The notes under the pieces: model-generated | The model's input: only the letters and a program-made list of their open reading frames with translations | What the model was told of the DNA's origin: nothing | Databases searched by the model: none | Shown here: in pieces, positions 35,908 to 43,907 of the stretch | Numbering within the stretch: the first letter of the stretch is position 1 | How the letters are laid out: each line of letters opens with the position of its first letter | From: UBA946 sp031550725 | GTDB lineage: Bacteria > Bacillota > Clostridia > Oscillospirales > Ruminococcaceae | DNA: 64,000 nucleotides | Reading direction: 5' to 3' | Assembly: GCA_031550725.1 (NCBI GenBank) | Contig: JAVBOH010000008.1 | Location: 434,001-498,000, forward strand | Position numbers and translations under genes: made by a program

Positions 35908-36348
35908 TTATTTTAGAAAAAAGTAGTATATAAATCCATATATAACAGATGCAATTGTACCATATAAAATTACTGGACCTGCTATTATAAATACTTTTGC
36001 ACCAAGCCCCATGATAAAACCTTCCGATTTAAACTCAAGTGCAGGGGATACCACTGCGTTTGCAAAACCCGTAATCGGAACTAGTGTACCAGCTCCGCCA
36101 TGCTTTGCAAGCTTGTCATATAAACCTAAGCCTGTTAAAATCGCACTGATTATAACTAGCGTTATTGAAGTCCATGCTGCTGATGCTAAATCGCCAATCC
36201 CTGTTGCTTTGTAGATATCCAGTATTGCCTGACCTATCATGCAGATTGTTCCGCCTATTAAAAATGCCTTTGGTATGTCAACCCATGTCTTTGAATTTGG
36301 TGACGCTTTTTTTATCATTTCCTGATATTGTTCTTGTGTTACGCTCAT
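35908..36348 (-). CDS. spoVAC: Stage V sporulation protein AC
   Basis: Small inner-membrane protein of the dipicolinate channel used in spore formation and germination. Four hydrophobic segments and the conserved KAFLIGG.IC.IGQ and GGAGTLVPITGFANAV.SPALEFK blocks identify it. 146 residues. It is normally in an operon with spoVAD and spoVAE, which are absent here. AAAGGAG precedes the ATG. Confidence 0.88.
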   Translation of the reverse strand: MSVTQEQYQEMIKKASPNSKTWVDIPKAFLIGGTICMIGQAILDIYKATGIGDLASAAWTSITLVIISAILTGLGLYDKLAKHGGAGTLVPITGFANAVVSPALEFKSEGFIMGLGAKVFIIAGPVILYGTIASVIYGFIYYFFLK

Positions 36349-36445
36349 TTTTTATTTCTCCTTTATATTTCATTGCATGGTTATATTCTTTGCGATATGA
36401 TGACATCAAAAATATTACATATGGTGTATATCATATCCGATAAAT

Positions 36446-36468
36446 GCACCATACTTGGTGTTCCTACA
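36446..36468. repeat. Palindromic repeat family 2, half element
   Basis: GCACCATACTTGGTGTTCCTACA, reverse complement resembling copy 5 at 15742-15766, in the gap between spoVAC and gpr. Confidence 0.45.
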
Positions 36469-36529
36469 AATTAATCCCAATGTTAATTTTTATTATTATT
36501 TGTTATATTCAGAGATTTATGCAATAATA

Positions 36530-37387
36530 TTAGCTCAATGCATTTATATCTTCCATTGTCAGCGTTGGCTGTGCTGCTTTATTTATTGAGAATGAAAGCA
36601 GACGTGCTGTGCGTTCTATCAGCTTGTCAATATCCCTTGGGGTTACCATCATATTTGGCAAATGCTTATTTGGCGACTCGCCTGTGATGTTTTCAACGAT
36701 TGTGTGCATATCAACAACAGTCGGCACGCCTATTGCTATTACTGGTACGCCTAGAGTTGATTTTGACAGCTCTTTTCGACGATTTTGCACTCCTGAACCG
36801 GGAGAAATTCCTGTATCGCTTAGCTGTATTGTTGTACCTAGCCTTGATATATCGGAGCAGGCGAGTGCATCTATAACGTACACGCAATTAGGATGAGTTT
36901 TTTCACACACTGCGGATATAATTTCTGCCGCTTCAATTCCTGTTTGTCCAAGCACACCTGGTGACAGTGCTGATACATTTCCAAGCTCAGTCAGTTCGTT
37001 GTCATCCGGCAGCTCATCCTTTAGGTGTCTTGTTGCGATAACATGAGAAATAACCTGCGGACCTAAGGCGTCAGGTGTTATATCTGCATTTCCAAGTCCG
37101 ACAACAAGTATGCTTTTATTGTCACTTCCGCTTAAATTTAATAGTTCATCTGCAATGTTTGATACTTGCTCATTAAAATCCTGCGGACTTGCTGAAAGTC
37201 TGTCCGTTTCAATTGTGATGTAACGCCCCTTTGGCTTACCCATTCGCAAAGCTGCCATTTCATCTGTTATGATAATTTCTGTTATTGTTGCCGCACTGCT
37301 TTTGCGTATTTTTCGCTTTACTCCCTTTGGCAGTGATTTGGCATCCTCATCAATCATTTCAACCGCAAGGTCTGTTCTGGCTGACAT
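36530..37387 (-). CDS. gpr: Spore germination protease Gpr
   Basis: Aspartate-type protease degrading small acid-soluble proteins when spores germinate. RTDLAVEM at the N-terminus, VVGLGNADITPDALGP and GVPTVVD are family signatures. The gene opposite rpsT is the common Firmicutes arrangement. With start ATG 37387 only six residues would precede the RTD-LAVE self-cleavage point, against 15 in Bacillus megaterium; the alternative ATG (37399) adds only four. Confidence 0.92.
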   Translation of the reverse strand: MSARTDLAVEMIDEDAKSLPKGVKRKIRKSSAATITEIIITDEMAALRMGKPKGRYITIETDRLSASPQDFNEQVSNIADELLNLSGSDNKSILVVGLGNADITPDALGPQVISHVIATRHLKDELPDDNELTELGNVSALSPGVLGQTGIEAAEIISAVCEKTHPNCVYVIDALACSDISRLGTTIQLSDTGISPGSGVQNRRKELSKSTLGVPVIAIGVPTVVDMHTIVENITGESPNKHLPNMMVTPRDIDKLIERTARLLSFSINKAAQPTLTMEDINALS

Positions 37388-37726
37388 TAATATCATCATC
37401 CTTTCGATTTTTTGTATATATGGTTATGTTTTACCCCGATATACAGCAATATATCCAAAAGAATAAAGAAATTTTTTATGATTTATTTGAAATTGCCTAT
37501 TGCAAATGGAACGAAAAAATGGTAAAATATCTGTTAGACGTGTTTATGCGTTTATGTAAATTTCCTGCTGGAGCAGTCATACTGTCGAGCAGTTTAACAA
37601 ATATATGGTATTTCAAATTACGGCTTTTTCGGATGAGTCATTACATTCGCTTTTAAGTTTCGTGTCTTTTGTTTGTATATGCTATGTTTGTTTGGGAAAT
37701 AATTAATTAGAAAAAAATAACACGAA

Positions 37727-37751
37727 CGGGTTATATTTTAAATATATCCCG
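37727..37751 (+). promoter_or_regulatory. Leader hairpin before rpsT
   Basis: Near-perfect stem CGGGTTATATTT/AAATATATCCCG 26 bases before the rpsT start; possibly part of an autoregulatory leader. The rest of the 37388-37777 gap is AT-rich and shows nothing I can support. Confidence 0.4.
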
Positions 37752-37777
37752 ATAATTTGAAAGGACGGTCATTTATT

Positions 37778-38041
37778 ATGCCAAATATTAAATCCGCTAA
37801 GAAAAGAGTAAAGGTTAACGCTGCTAAAACTATGCAGAATAAGGATACTAAATCAGAATTAAAAACTATCATCAAGAAGGCTGATGCTGCTTGCACTGCT
37901 AAGTCCGCTGATTCCGATGCTGCTATCAAGCTTGCTATCAAGAAGGTTGATCAGGCTGCTGCTAAGAACATTATGCACAAGAACAAGGCTGCTAGAAAAA
38001 AATCTCAGCTTGCTAAGAAGTTAAATGCAGCTAAAGCGTAA
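37778..38041 (+). CDS. rpsT: 30S ribosomal protein S20
   Basis: Eighty-seven residues, Lys/Ala-rich: starts MPNIKSAKKRVKVN and ends with KNKAARKKSQLAKKLN, both S20 hallmarks. Binds 16S rRNA early in small subunit assembly. Start ATG 37778 is preceded by AAAGGACGG; a TTG at 37757 overlaps that site. Confidence 0.95.
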   Translation: MPNIKSAKKRVKVNAAKTMQNKDTKSELKTIIKKADAACTAKSADSDAAIKLAIKKVDQAAAKNIMHKNKAARKKSQLAKKLNAAKA

Positions 38042-38086
38042 AAAAACGCTTTGCAGTTGTGCTTGCTTAATCTAAGAGATGAAAAC

Positions 38087-38125
38087 AGGGTATTCAGACT
38101 TTATGGTCTGAATACCCTTCTTTTT
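38087..38125 (+). terminator. rpsT terminator overlapping the end of the next gene
   Basis: Perfect 13-bp stem (38087-38099 with 38106-38118) followed by TCTTTTT. The convergent gene's stop codon (38101-38103) lies in the loop and its last codons form the right arm. Confidence 0.85.
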
Positions 38126-38841
38126 GGTGCTTGATATTTATCCGAAATTCTTTTATTCTTTTTAGATGACTTTGCAATTTCAAGCATTTCACGCCTGAAT
38201 GCCTCACGCCTGTCCTCTCGCTCTTTGATTTTGTGTGCACAAAATGCAATTCGCCTTGCAATACGTTCACCATATGTATAAAAATCAGTAATTTCAATCG
38301 TTGTTACGTTTTTTCCGCCGTGGTTGTCATACCACCAGTTGTCAAAGCTGATACCGTTTTCCGTTTTTTCATAGCCCAGCCACTCGTAACGTTCACAGAA
38401 GTACCTTGCATTTGCTGTGATTGTTAAATGATTTTTTATACAGCTTACTTCGGTAAGCTCGTTTAGCTTTACAAGCCACATCTTTTTGTAGTATACAAGC
38501 TTGCCATCCTGCAGGCAAGTGCGGTAATGCTCTGATATTATCATCACAGAGTCACTTATCTCTATGTAGGTATGCAGCTTGTGGGATTTTATCATTATTG
38601 TGGAAATTATCGAGCCTGTCAGGCATATTATAAAACTATATGCCACACAAAAATATGCGGCATAAATTATTGTTCTGTATAAAACTGCAGGTGGTTCTTT
38701 TGTTGTTGGCAATATTATGAAAAGAAGTACAATTAACACTAGCGAAAGCAATATCGCTGCCGACGGCAGATTTATCAGAAAAAGCCGCCTGTTGTACTTC
38801 GCCGCCAGACGCTTTTCATCTATACGGAATGTTTTATGCAT
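38101..38841 (-). CDS. Membrane protein of unknown function
   Basis: Two membrane segments (about residues 25-45 and 60-82 from the chosen start) and a cytoplasmic C-terminal half with an all-beta look (MIISEHYRTCLQDGKLVYYK, LTEVSCIKNHLTITANARYF) that recalls bacterial PH-like/YcxB domains; the tail is strongly basic. Not identified further. ATG 38841 has GGAGG nine bases upstream; the frame extends to a TTG at 38862. Its 3' end is inside the rpsT terminator. Confidence 0.7.
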   Translation of the reverse strand: MHKTFRIDEKRLAAKYNRRLFLINLPSAAILLSLVLIVLLFIILPTTKEPPAVLYRTIIYAAYFCVAYSFIICLTGSIISTIMIKSHKLHTYIEISDSVMIISEHYRTCLQDGKLVYYKKMWLVKLNELTEVSCIKNHLTITANARYFCERYEWLGYEKTENGISFDNWWYDNHGGKNVTTIEITDFYTYGERIARRIAFCAHKIKEREDRREAFRREMLEIAKSSKKNKRISDKYQAPKRRVFRP

Positions 38842-38914
38842 ATGAATTTTCCTCCACGGCAAATGGGGTTATAAAATATTTACAAACGGTCGGTGTTGTT
38901 ATGTTATTTTTATT

Positions 38915-39523
38915 TTAAAGCGACATTGATTGTTGTGAAAAAAGCGGCATTGACTGGAGTTTCTCGTATTTTTCCCTGATAGACATATACTTTGTATATT
39001 CTTTAAGGTTACCCTTGAATACAAGCTCAGCACTTGGTATATAGCGGAGGTCGTCTGGCTCGATTAATGAGGTATCCTTGCTTATCCCATGCTCAACACC
39101 AATCTGATCCAGTATATATGCTGCCCACACAGAACATACAAATCTATTCTTGAACTTGTACGGAATATGCAGAAACATTGGCAGAAAAGCCGCAATGTTA
39201 TATGTATATCTTGTACGGTTGATTACAAAATGTCGGATATGCTCCTCAAACTTCACAAACTGCTCGTCTGTTACGGGAAGTCTGTATACCTCACATGGTA
39301 TTTCATCATGTGCTCCGAAAACCTGCGTATCTATCGTTTCTGTGTTAAAATGTGCAGGGAATGGGGTGCTTTTATAGTCACGGCAAAAGCTGTACATTCT
39401 TCCTAATGTTACATCGGATGACAACGATACATGGGAATATGGCTTGCGTGTAATTAAACGTATCATTTGTGCTGGCTTAGTCTTGGTTCTGGTGAGAACA
39501 ATGTGGATATATTTTTGGCGCAT
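38915..39523 (-). CDS. Putative permuted NlpC/P60 or YiiX-like cysteine hydrolase
   Basis: About 202 residues with KPYSHVSLS near the N-terminus (candidate catalytic His) and FVCSVWAAYILDQIG near residue 130 (candidate Cys), the reversed order typical of permuted papain-fold amidases of the YiiX/YebB group. No signal peptide, so it would be cytosolic. ATG 39523 is chosen since GGAG lies ten bases upstream. Substrate unknown; the call is from motif order only. Confidence 0.6.
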   Translation of the reverse strand: MRQKYIHIVLTRTKTKPAQMIRLITRKPYSHVSLSSDVTLGRMYSFCRDYKSTPFPAHFNTETIDTQVFGAHDEIPCEVYRLPVTDEQFVKFEEHIRHFVINRTRYTYNIAAFLPMFLHIPYKFKNRFVCSVWAAYILDQIGVEHGISKDTSLIEPDDLRYIPSAELVFKGNLKEYTKYMSIREKYEKLQSMPLFSQQSMSL

Positions 39524-39768
39524 CGTTAAAAATCTCCATACTATAATAAATTTATCTAGGTTATAGTGCGTTAAGTTTAAATTAAACAACTATATCAATG
39601 GTAATTGTCTTATTTTAAGCGGTTGGCAGTATAGTACAAAACACAGCTATACATATAATTATTATACAACTTTTTATAACATCTGTATAGGGGTAAAAAA
39701 AGTTTTATTTCAATTCCACAAATTCAATTGTATTTTTCTGTAAATTTACACAACATTCTAAATAACAG

Positions 39769-39797
39769 TTGCAAAACTTTGATGAATATTGTATAAT
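39769..39797 (+). promoter_or_regulatory. Sigma-A promoter of the PilZ gene
   Basis: TTGCAA (39769-39774), 17-base spacer, TATAAT (39792-39797). It is the only feature seen in the 39524-39835 gap. Confidence 0.65.
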
Positions 39798-39835
39798 AAA
39801 GATTAATTGACTATGGTGTTAGAGGTGGGAGAAAA

Positions 39836-40489
39836 GTGATTAATAAAGACAAAATAAGTCGGGTTTTTGTGTATGATATAAGCGGTAATCTGCTTTTGTC
39901 GACAAAATCTGTTACTTTTCCTAAGGATTTCTTTAAAATAAAAAACCAAGACCTTGTTATGCTTAAGGGTGCGGATTTCCCGCTTATTTCAAAAAGTGAT
40001 AATATTGAGGTTATATTTGAATATATTAACGGTGTTCGCATGAAATACAGAACCTCTGTTGATATTTGTACTGAATATCAGATTAACTTTCATGTCGGCG
40101 ATGGTATTGCCCTTGAGGAACGCAGGCGTTCGTTTAAAATTGAAGCACATTTTGACGGCACTTCATCTTTCATCATCAGAGATGACGAAATGATTACCTT
40201 TGAAGAGCCTATTGCGTTAAGTTTCAGAAACATTAATCTAGGCGGTGTTTATTTTTCAACCGATGAGGAATTGATGAAGGGTGACCAGATTATGCTGTGT
40301 TTCCTTAATAATGAAATGGAAATACTTGCCGAAATCCTACGTGTTCAGCGCAGTGATGATGGTATTGACGGCTACGGCTGCCGTTTCCTTAATGTTACTC
40401 AATCACAGGAAGAAAGACTTGCAAGGTTTATTTTCGACTGTCAGCTTATTGAGCGTGAACGTCAGCGTAAAAATCGTGAAGCAAGATAA
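39836..40489 (+). CDS. PilZ-domain protein, probable c-di-GMP receptor
   Basis: 217 residues. The N-terminal half resembles the YcgR-type first domain (beta-rich); the C-terminal half is a PilZ domain with the arginine motif ERRRSFKIEA (residues about 98-107) and the downstream NINLGG..F block, then YGCRFLNVTQSQEERLARFI. In YcgR-like proteins c-di-GMP binding brakes the motor. Start is GTG 39836 with GAGGTGGGAG upstream. Two genes further comes a ComFB-like protein, another c-di-GMP binder in some bacteria. Confidence 0.82.
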   Translation: MINKDKISRVFVYDISGNLLLSTKSVTFPKDFFKIKNQDLVMLKGADFPLISKSDNIEVIFEYINGVRMKYRTSVDICTEYQINFHVGDGIALEERRRSFKIEAHFDGTSSFIIRDDEMITFEEPIALSFRNINLGGVYFSTDEELMKGDQIMLCFLNNEMEILAEILRVQRSDDGIDGYGCRFLNVTQSQEERLARFIFDCQLIERERQRKNREAR

Positions 40490-40653
40490 TTAAGAAAACA
40501 GCATTATTTACATAATGTCTGCTGAACAATCCAAAAGAGCCGCAAAAGCTTGCTTTGAAGGTGTTTTTTAATTGTTCTAGTAGATGTCAATCAAGAAGCA
40601 ACACTAAAATACAACGTATTTTCAGCATACATTACATAATCATGCAATTTATG

Positions 40654-40685
40654 ACGCCACTGTATATACCAGTGGCGTTTAAGGC
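40654..40685 (+). terminator. Hairpin downstream of the PilZ gene
   Basis: Nine-bp stem ACGCCACTG/CAGTGGCGT (40654-40662 with 40670-40678) followed by TTAAG; the weak T tract makes it an imperfect terminator. The surrounding 40490-40777 gap also contains a short direct repeat (ATGTCAATCAAG and ACATCAATCAAG). Confidence 0.5.
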
Positions 40686-40777
40686 TATTTTATAGGCAGA
40701 CATCAATCAAGCAGTACCTTGAAAAACGTCGTTTTTCGTTTAGTACGCATTATTTAAATTGAAAGGCTCATATTGAT

Positions 40778-41542
40778 ATGGCTAAGGTTATTGTTGTAAC
40801 AAATCAAAAGGGCGGTGTCGGCAAAACCACGACTTGTGCTGCATTGACAGGAATATTCCGAAGCAGAGGTTACCGTGTACTTGCTATTGATATGGACCCG
40901 CAGGGAAATCTTTCTTTTTCACTCGGTGCTGCCGACAGAGGTCAGACAATTCATGATGTCATTAAAGGCTCGTGTGATATCAGGGATGCTATCAAAACTA
41001 CACGAATTTGTGATGTCATTACTTCTAATATTATGCTTTCCGGCGCAGAGCTTGAGCTTACAGGCGATAATCGTGAGTTTATATTAAAAGAGGCTCTTGA
41101 CTCGCTTAAGGACAGATATGATTATATTATTATAGATACTCCGCCTGCGCTGTCAATCCTTACGATTAATGCTTATACTGCTGCACATGACCTGATTATT
41201 CCTATGACGCCGGAGATTTTATCCTTGCAGGGTATTTCACAGCTTAAGCAGACAATTCTTGCTGTCAAAAAGTATTATAACAAGAAAATGAATATCCGTG
41301 GGATTTTGCTGACAAAATATGTTCCAAGACAGCAGCTTTCCAAGGATGTTGAGGAAATGGTTGACATTGTAGCGACACAGCTTGGGACTGTTGTTTTGCC
41401 TGATAAGATTTCAGTGTCAGTTGCAGTTGCTGAGGCTCCTGCACATCAGGAGGTTATTACATCCTATTCACCTAACTGCAAGGCATCAAAGGACTATATC
41501 AGAGTTGCAGAATATTTATATCCCGAAATTAAAGCTTTTTAA
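40778..41542 (+). CDS. Orphan ParA-family ATPase
   Basis: Deviant Walker A KGGVGKTTT (residues 11-19) with the signature lysine, DMDPQGN and IIDTPPALS mark a ParA/Soj-type ATPase that forms dynamic gradients on the nucleoid. No parB gene or parS-like cluster is adjacent, unlike chromosome partition loci. ParA homologues without ParB often position chemoreceptor arrays, flagella or other large cargo. It lies between the PilZ gene and a ComFB-like gene, directly upstream of the fla/che operon. Length 254 residues is usual for Soj-like proteins. Confidence 0.9.
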   Translation: MAKVIVVTNQKGGVGKTTTCAALTGIFRSRGYRVLAIDMDPQGNLSFSLGAADRGQTIHDVIKGSCDIRDAIKTTRICDVITSNIMLSGAELELTGDNREFILKEALDSLKDRYDYIIIDTPPALSILTINAYTAAHDLIIPMTPEILSLQGISQLKQTILAVKKYYNKKMNIRGILLTKYVPRQQLSKDVEEMVDIVATQLGTVVLPDKISVSVAVAEAPAHQEVITSYSPNCKASKDYIRVAEYLYPEIKAF

Positions 41543-41571
41543 ATTAAGTATAGACTGGGGGCTTTGTGTTA

Positions 41572-42027
41572 ATGGCTAAAAAAGTTTCACCCAAATCGAA
41601 TAAAACAGACGCTATCATGAGGCTTATTATGGGCGATGCTGCTTTAAATCCTATTCTTGATGATGAGTTCAAGGAGGAGGTTATCAATCCTCGTCAGACT
41701 GTTCCTGAACGTGCCAAAAAGAATGCTGAGATTGAGAAGTATCGTAAAAGCTCAATTGAAATTGATGTTGCTGCTGAGCTTGTTTCGGAGCTTTTACCTA
41801 AGGCACTTGACAGATTTAGCTGCTGTCAGTGCGCTGTCTGTTTTGCCGATGCCATGGCTGATGCGCTGGAAATTGTTCCAGAACTCAAAATAAAAGTCAG
41901 GGATGACAATGACTTGAAAAAGGCTGACCAGCTTAAAAAGAAAAACCGTCATACTATTCTCATGCTGCTTGTTAAAATTGCTATTCAAAGAAGAAGTTTA
42001 CCAATACACTCGTCAGAAGTATCTTGA
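41572..42027 (+). CDS. ComFB-like protein
   Basis: 151 residues. The central block ELLPKALDRFSCCQCAVCFADAMADALEIVP matches the ComFB pattern of an amphipathic helix followed by C-x-C-x-x-C and a D..A..LN-like helix. ComFB-type proteins have recently been described as c-di-GMP receptors in cyanobacteria; whether the residues needed are kept here cannot be judged by eye. The N-terminus is a charged, non-conserved extension. Start ATG 41572 has GGGGG upstream. It begins 29 bases after the ParA stop, hence co-transcribed. Confidence 0.65.
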   Translation: MAKKVSPKSNKTDAIMRLIMGDAALNPILDDEFKEEVINPRQTVPERAKKNAEIEKYRKSSIEIDVAAELVSELLPKALDRFSCCQCAVCFADAMADALEIVPELKIKVRDDNDLKKADQLKKKNRHTILMLLVKIAIQRRSLPIHSSEVS

Positions 42028-42046
42028 CCTCATATAAACATTTAAT

Positions 42047-42100
42047 AATCTGCTTTTTAACTTTTCGTAAATTTGTTAAAGGGCAGATTTTTGTTTTTTT
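42047..42100 (+). terminator. Terminator after the ComFB-like gene
   Basis: Fifteen-bp stem with GU pairs (42047-42061 with 42075-42089) followed by TTTTGTTTTTTT. It separates the ParA unit from the fla/che operon; the rest of the 562-base gap to flgB holds the promoter below and otherwise AT-rich sequence. Confidence 0.8.
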
Positions 42101-42356
42101 ATGCTGCAATGTTTTTCCTTTGCTGTTATAATATGTTAAACTTGATTTATTAAAGAAAAACAACTATAAGTATAATGGTTTGTTAAAATATCATGATGTA
42201 TATTTATTGCGAGATTGTGCAACATAGCTAAAATATGTAGAAATAACGCACCTAAATTTATCACTACGTATATAGGTTTGTGGAATTTAGGGAAAATCAA
42301 TATATTTTTAGCGAAAAAATTGTACGAATGTCACCGCTAATTTTTGTTTACAATAC

Positions 42357-42385
42357 TTGTATTTTAAGCGCAGTTAAGCTATACT
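42357..42385 (+). promoter_or_regulatory. Candidate sigma-A promoter of the fla/che operon
   Basis: TTGTAT (42357-42362), 17-base spacer, TATACT (42380-42385), leaving a leader of about 200 bases before flgB. No sigma-28 consensus was seen here, as expected for an early operon. Confidence 0.55.
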
Positions 42386-42589
42386 AATATAGGGTAACCA
42401 TATTTATTTGCAGGATAAGTGTTTTTTCATGACAGTATGTTACCTTTGTTTTATTGCTCGCTTTAGTTATATTGACGTTTTTTTACTGTTCGTTTATTTT
42501 TTATCACTATTATTCATAAAATTAAATATGTAATTATTTTGGGCTGCTGCTGGATTTTTTGTATGCCCGCTTTGAAAGGATGTTTTTAT

Positions 42590-42967
42590 ATGGGACTGTT
42601 TGATAGTAAAAGTCAAATTCTTGCTGAACAGGCACTTGATGCAACATGGTATAAGCAGCGTGTTATAAGCAATAACATCGCTAATAACGATACACCTAAC
42701 TATAAAGCTAAGACTGTTGATTTTGCTCTTATTCTTAAAGATAAATGCAAATGTAATTATCACACCGGTGAACGTGGAAATGGTACTGCTGAATTAAAGG
42801 TTGTTACTACATACGAAACTGATACTAATCAGATTCTTGACGGCAATAACGTTGATATGGAAAAGGAACAGCTTGCTCTTGCTGATGCTCAGTATCAGTA
42901 TTCTACTATGATTGATAAGCTTAATAACCAGTACTCTATGATTCGTACTGCTATTATCAGACAGTAA
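42590..42967 (+). CDS. flgB: Flagellar basal-body rod protein FlgB
   Basis: Proximal rod subunit, 125 residues, with RVISNNIANNDTPNYKAKTVDF near the N-terminus, the shared rod/hook motif. ATG 42590 is nine bases after AAAGGA; the frame stays open 17 codons upstream without a ribosome binding site. First gene of the operon. Confidence 0.94.
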   Translation: MGLFDSKSQILAEQALDATWYKQRVISNNIANNDTPNYKAKTVDFALILKDKCKCNYHTGERGNGTAELKVVTTYETDTNQILDGNNVDMEKEQLALADAQYQYSTMIDKLNNQYSMIRTAIIRQ

Positions 42968-42994
42968 GTTCTTTAGAAAGGATGATTATTTAAA

Positions 42995-43486
42995 ATGTCA
43001 TTTGTTTCATCACTTGATATCGGCGGCTCGGCTCTTTCGGCTCAAAGGCTTCGTATAGATGTTATTTCACAGAACATCGCTAATCAGGAAACTTATAACA
43101 CTTCACCTGGGGGCGATCCTTATTGCAGACAGCTTACTGTTTTCAGTGAAAGAAAGACTTTTAAAAATGTTTACGATAAATATCAGGATACTTCTGACGA
43201 AAAGAAACACAACAGAGGTACATATTATCTGAGCCATCAGAATAAGTATAGCTATTCAGGAGTTACTGTTGCTGATGTTATTGATGACCAGACTGAGTTT
43301 ACTCCGGTTTATGATCCGGACAATCCTCTTGCTGATGAAGATGGATATATTTATAAGAGCAATGTTAACAATGCAAAGGAGCAGATTGACTTGCTTGCTG
43401 CTCAGCGTTCATATGAAGCTAATGCATCTGCTGTTGCTGCTGTTAAGGCTATGCTTACAAAGGCTATGCAGTTAAATGGTAAATAA
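42995..43486 (+). CDS. flgC: Flagellar basal-body rod protein FlgC
   Basis: Second proximal rod protein. RIDVISQNIANQETYNTSPGGDPYCRQ is the rod motif, and NVNNAKEQIDLLAAQRSYEANASAV the conserved C-terminal helix. 163 residues. Confidence 0.94.
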   Translation: MSFVSSLDIGGSALSAQRLRIDVISQNIANQETYNTSPGGDPYCRQLTVFSERKTFKNVYDKYQDTSDEKKHNRGTYYLSHQNKYSYSGVTVADVIDDQTEFTPVYDPDNPLADEDGYIYKSNVNNAKEQIDLLAAQRSYEANASAVAAVKAMLTKAMQLNGK

Positions 43487-43524
43487 TTTATATATAATTC
43501 GCTTTGCGAAGAATGGAGTTACTT

Positions 43525-43833
43525 ATGTTTATTGTTCCTATAAATAGTTCTATCCAGCCAATCGAATCTTTATTCGATAAGGAAACTGCTAAAATTACAA
43601 CTGAGGATGATTCACCGTCCTTTTCTAATGTGTTTAAAGAGTTTTTTACTGAGGCTCAGGAAACTCAGCAGGTTGTTGAAGAAGATGCTGTCAAGGTTAT
43701 TATGGGTGAAATTGATGACCTTCATACAGTTTACAATAACATGACTAAGGCTGCTGTTGCTCTTGAAACCTTCGTTTCAGTTAAAAACACTGCTCTTGAG
43801 GCTTACAAGCAAATTCAGCAGATTACTCTGTAA
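43525..43833 (+). CDS. fliE: Flagellar hook-basal body protein FliE
   Basis: Links the MS ring to the rod. 102 residues; the C-terminal VYNNMTKAAVALETFVSVKNTALEAYKQI helix is diagnostic. ATG 43525 is chosen over the earlier ATG 43504, since GGAG lies seven bases upstream of it. Confidence 0.93.
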   Translation: MFIVPINSSIQPIESLFDKETAKITTEDDSPSFSNVFKEFFTEAQETQQVVEEDAVKVIMGEIDDLHTVYNNMTKAAVALETFVSVKNTALEAYKQIQQITL

Positions 43834-43907
43834 ATGCATGGACTGCCGCTGTATACATATATAAAATTGCGGTGTTGTCACTTTAATTAGGAAGGAAACA
43901 TCATGTC

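Noticed and set aside
40778..41542. FlhG (MinD-type flagellar ATPase) or chromosomal Soj
   Set aside because: Lacks the FlhG context after flhF and the MinD membrane helix; Soj needs parB, which is not adjacent. Called orphan ParA.
42028..42589. Possible c-di-GMP riboswitch before flgB
   Set aside because: No GEMM-like conserved loops could be found in the leader; only a terminator and an AT-rich promoter region.
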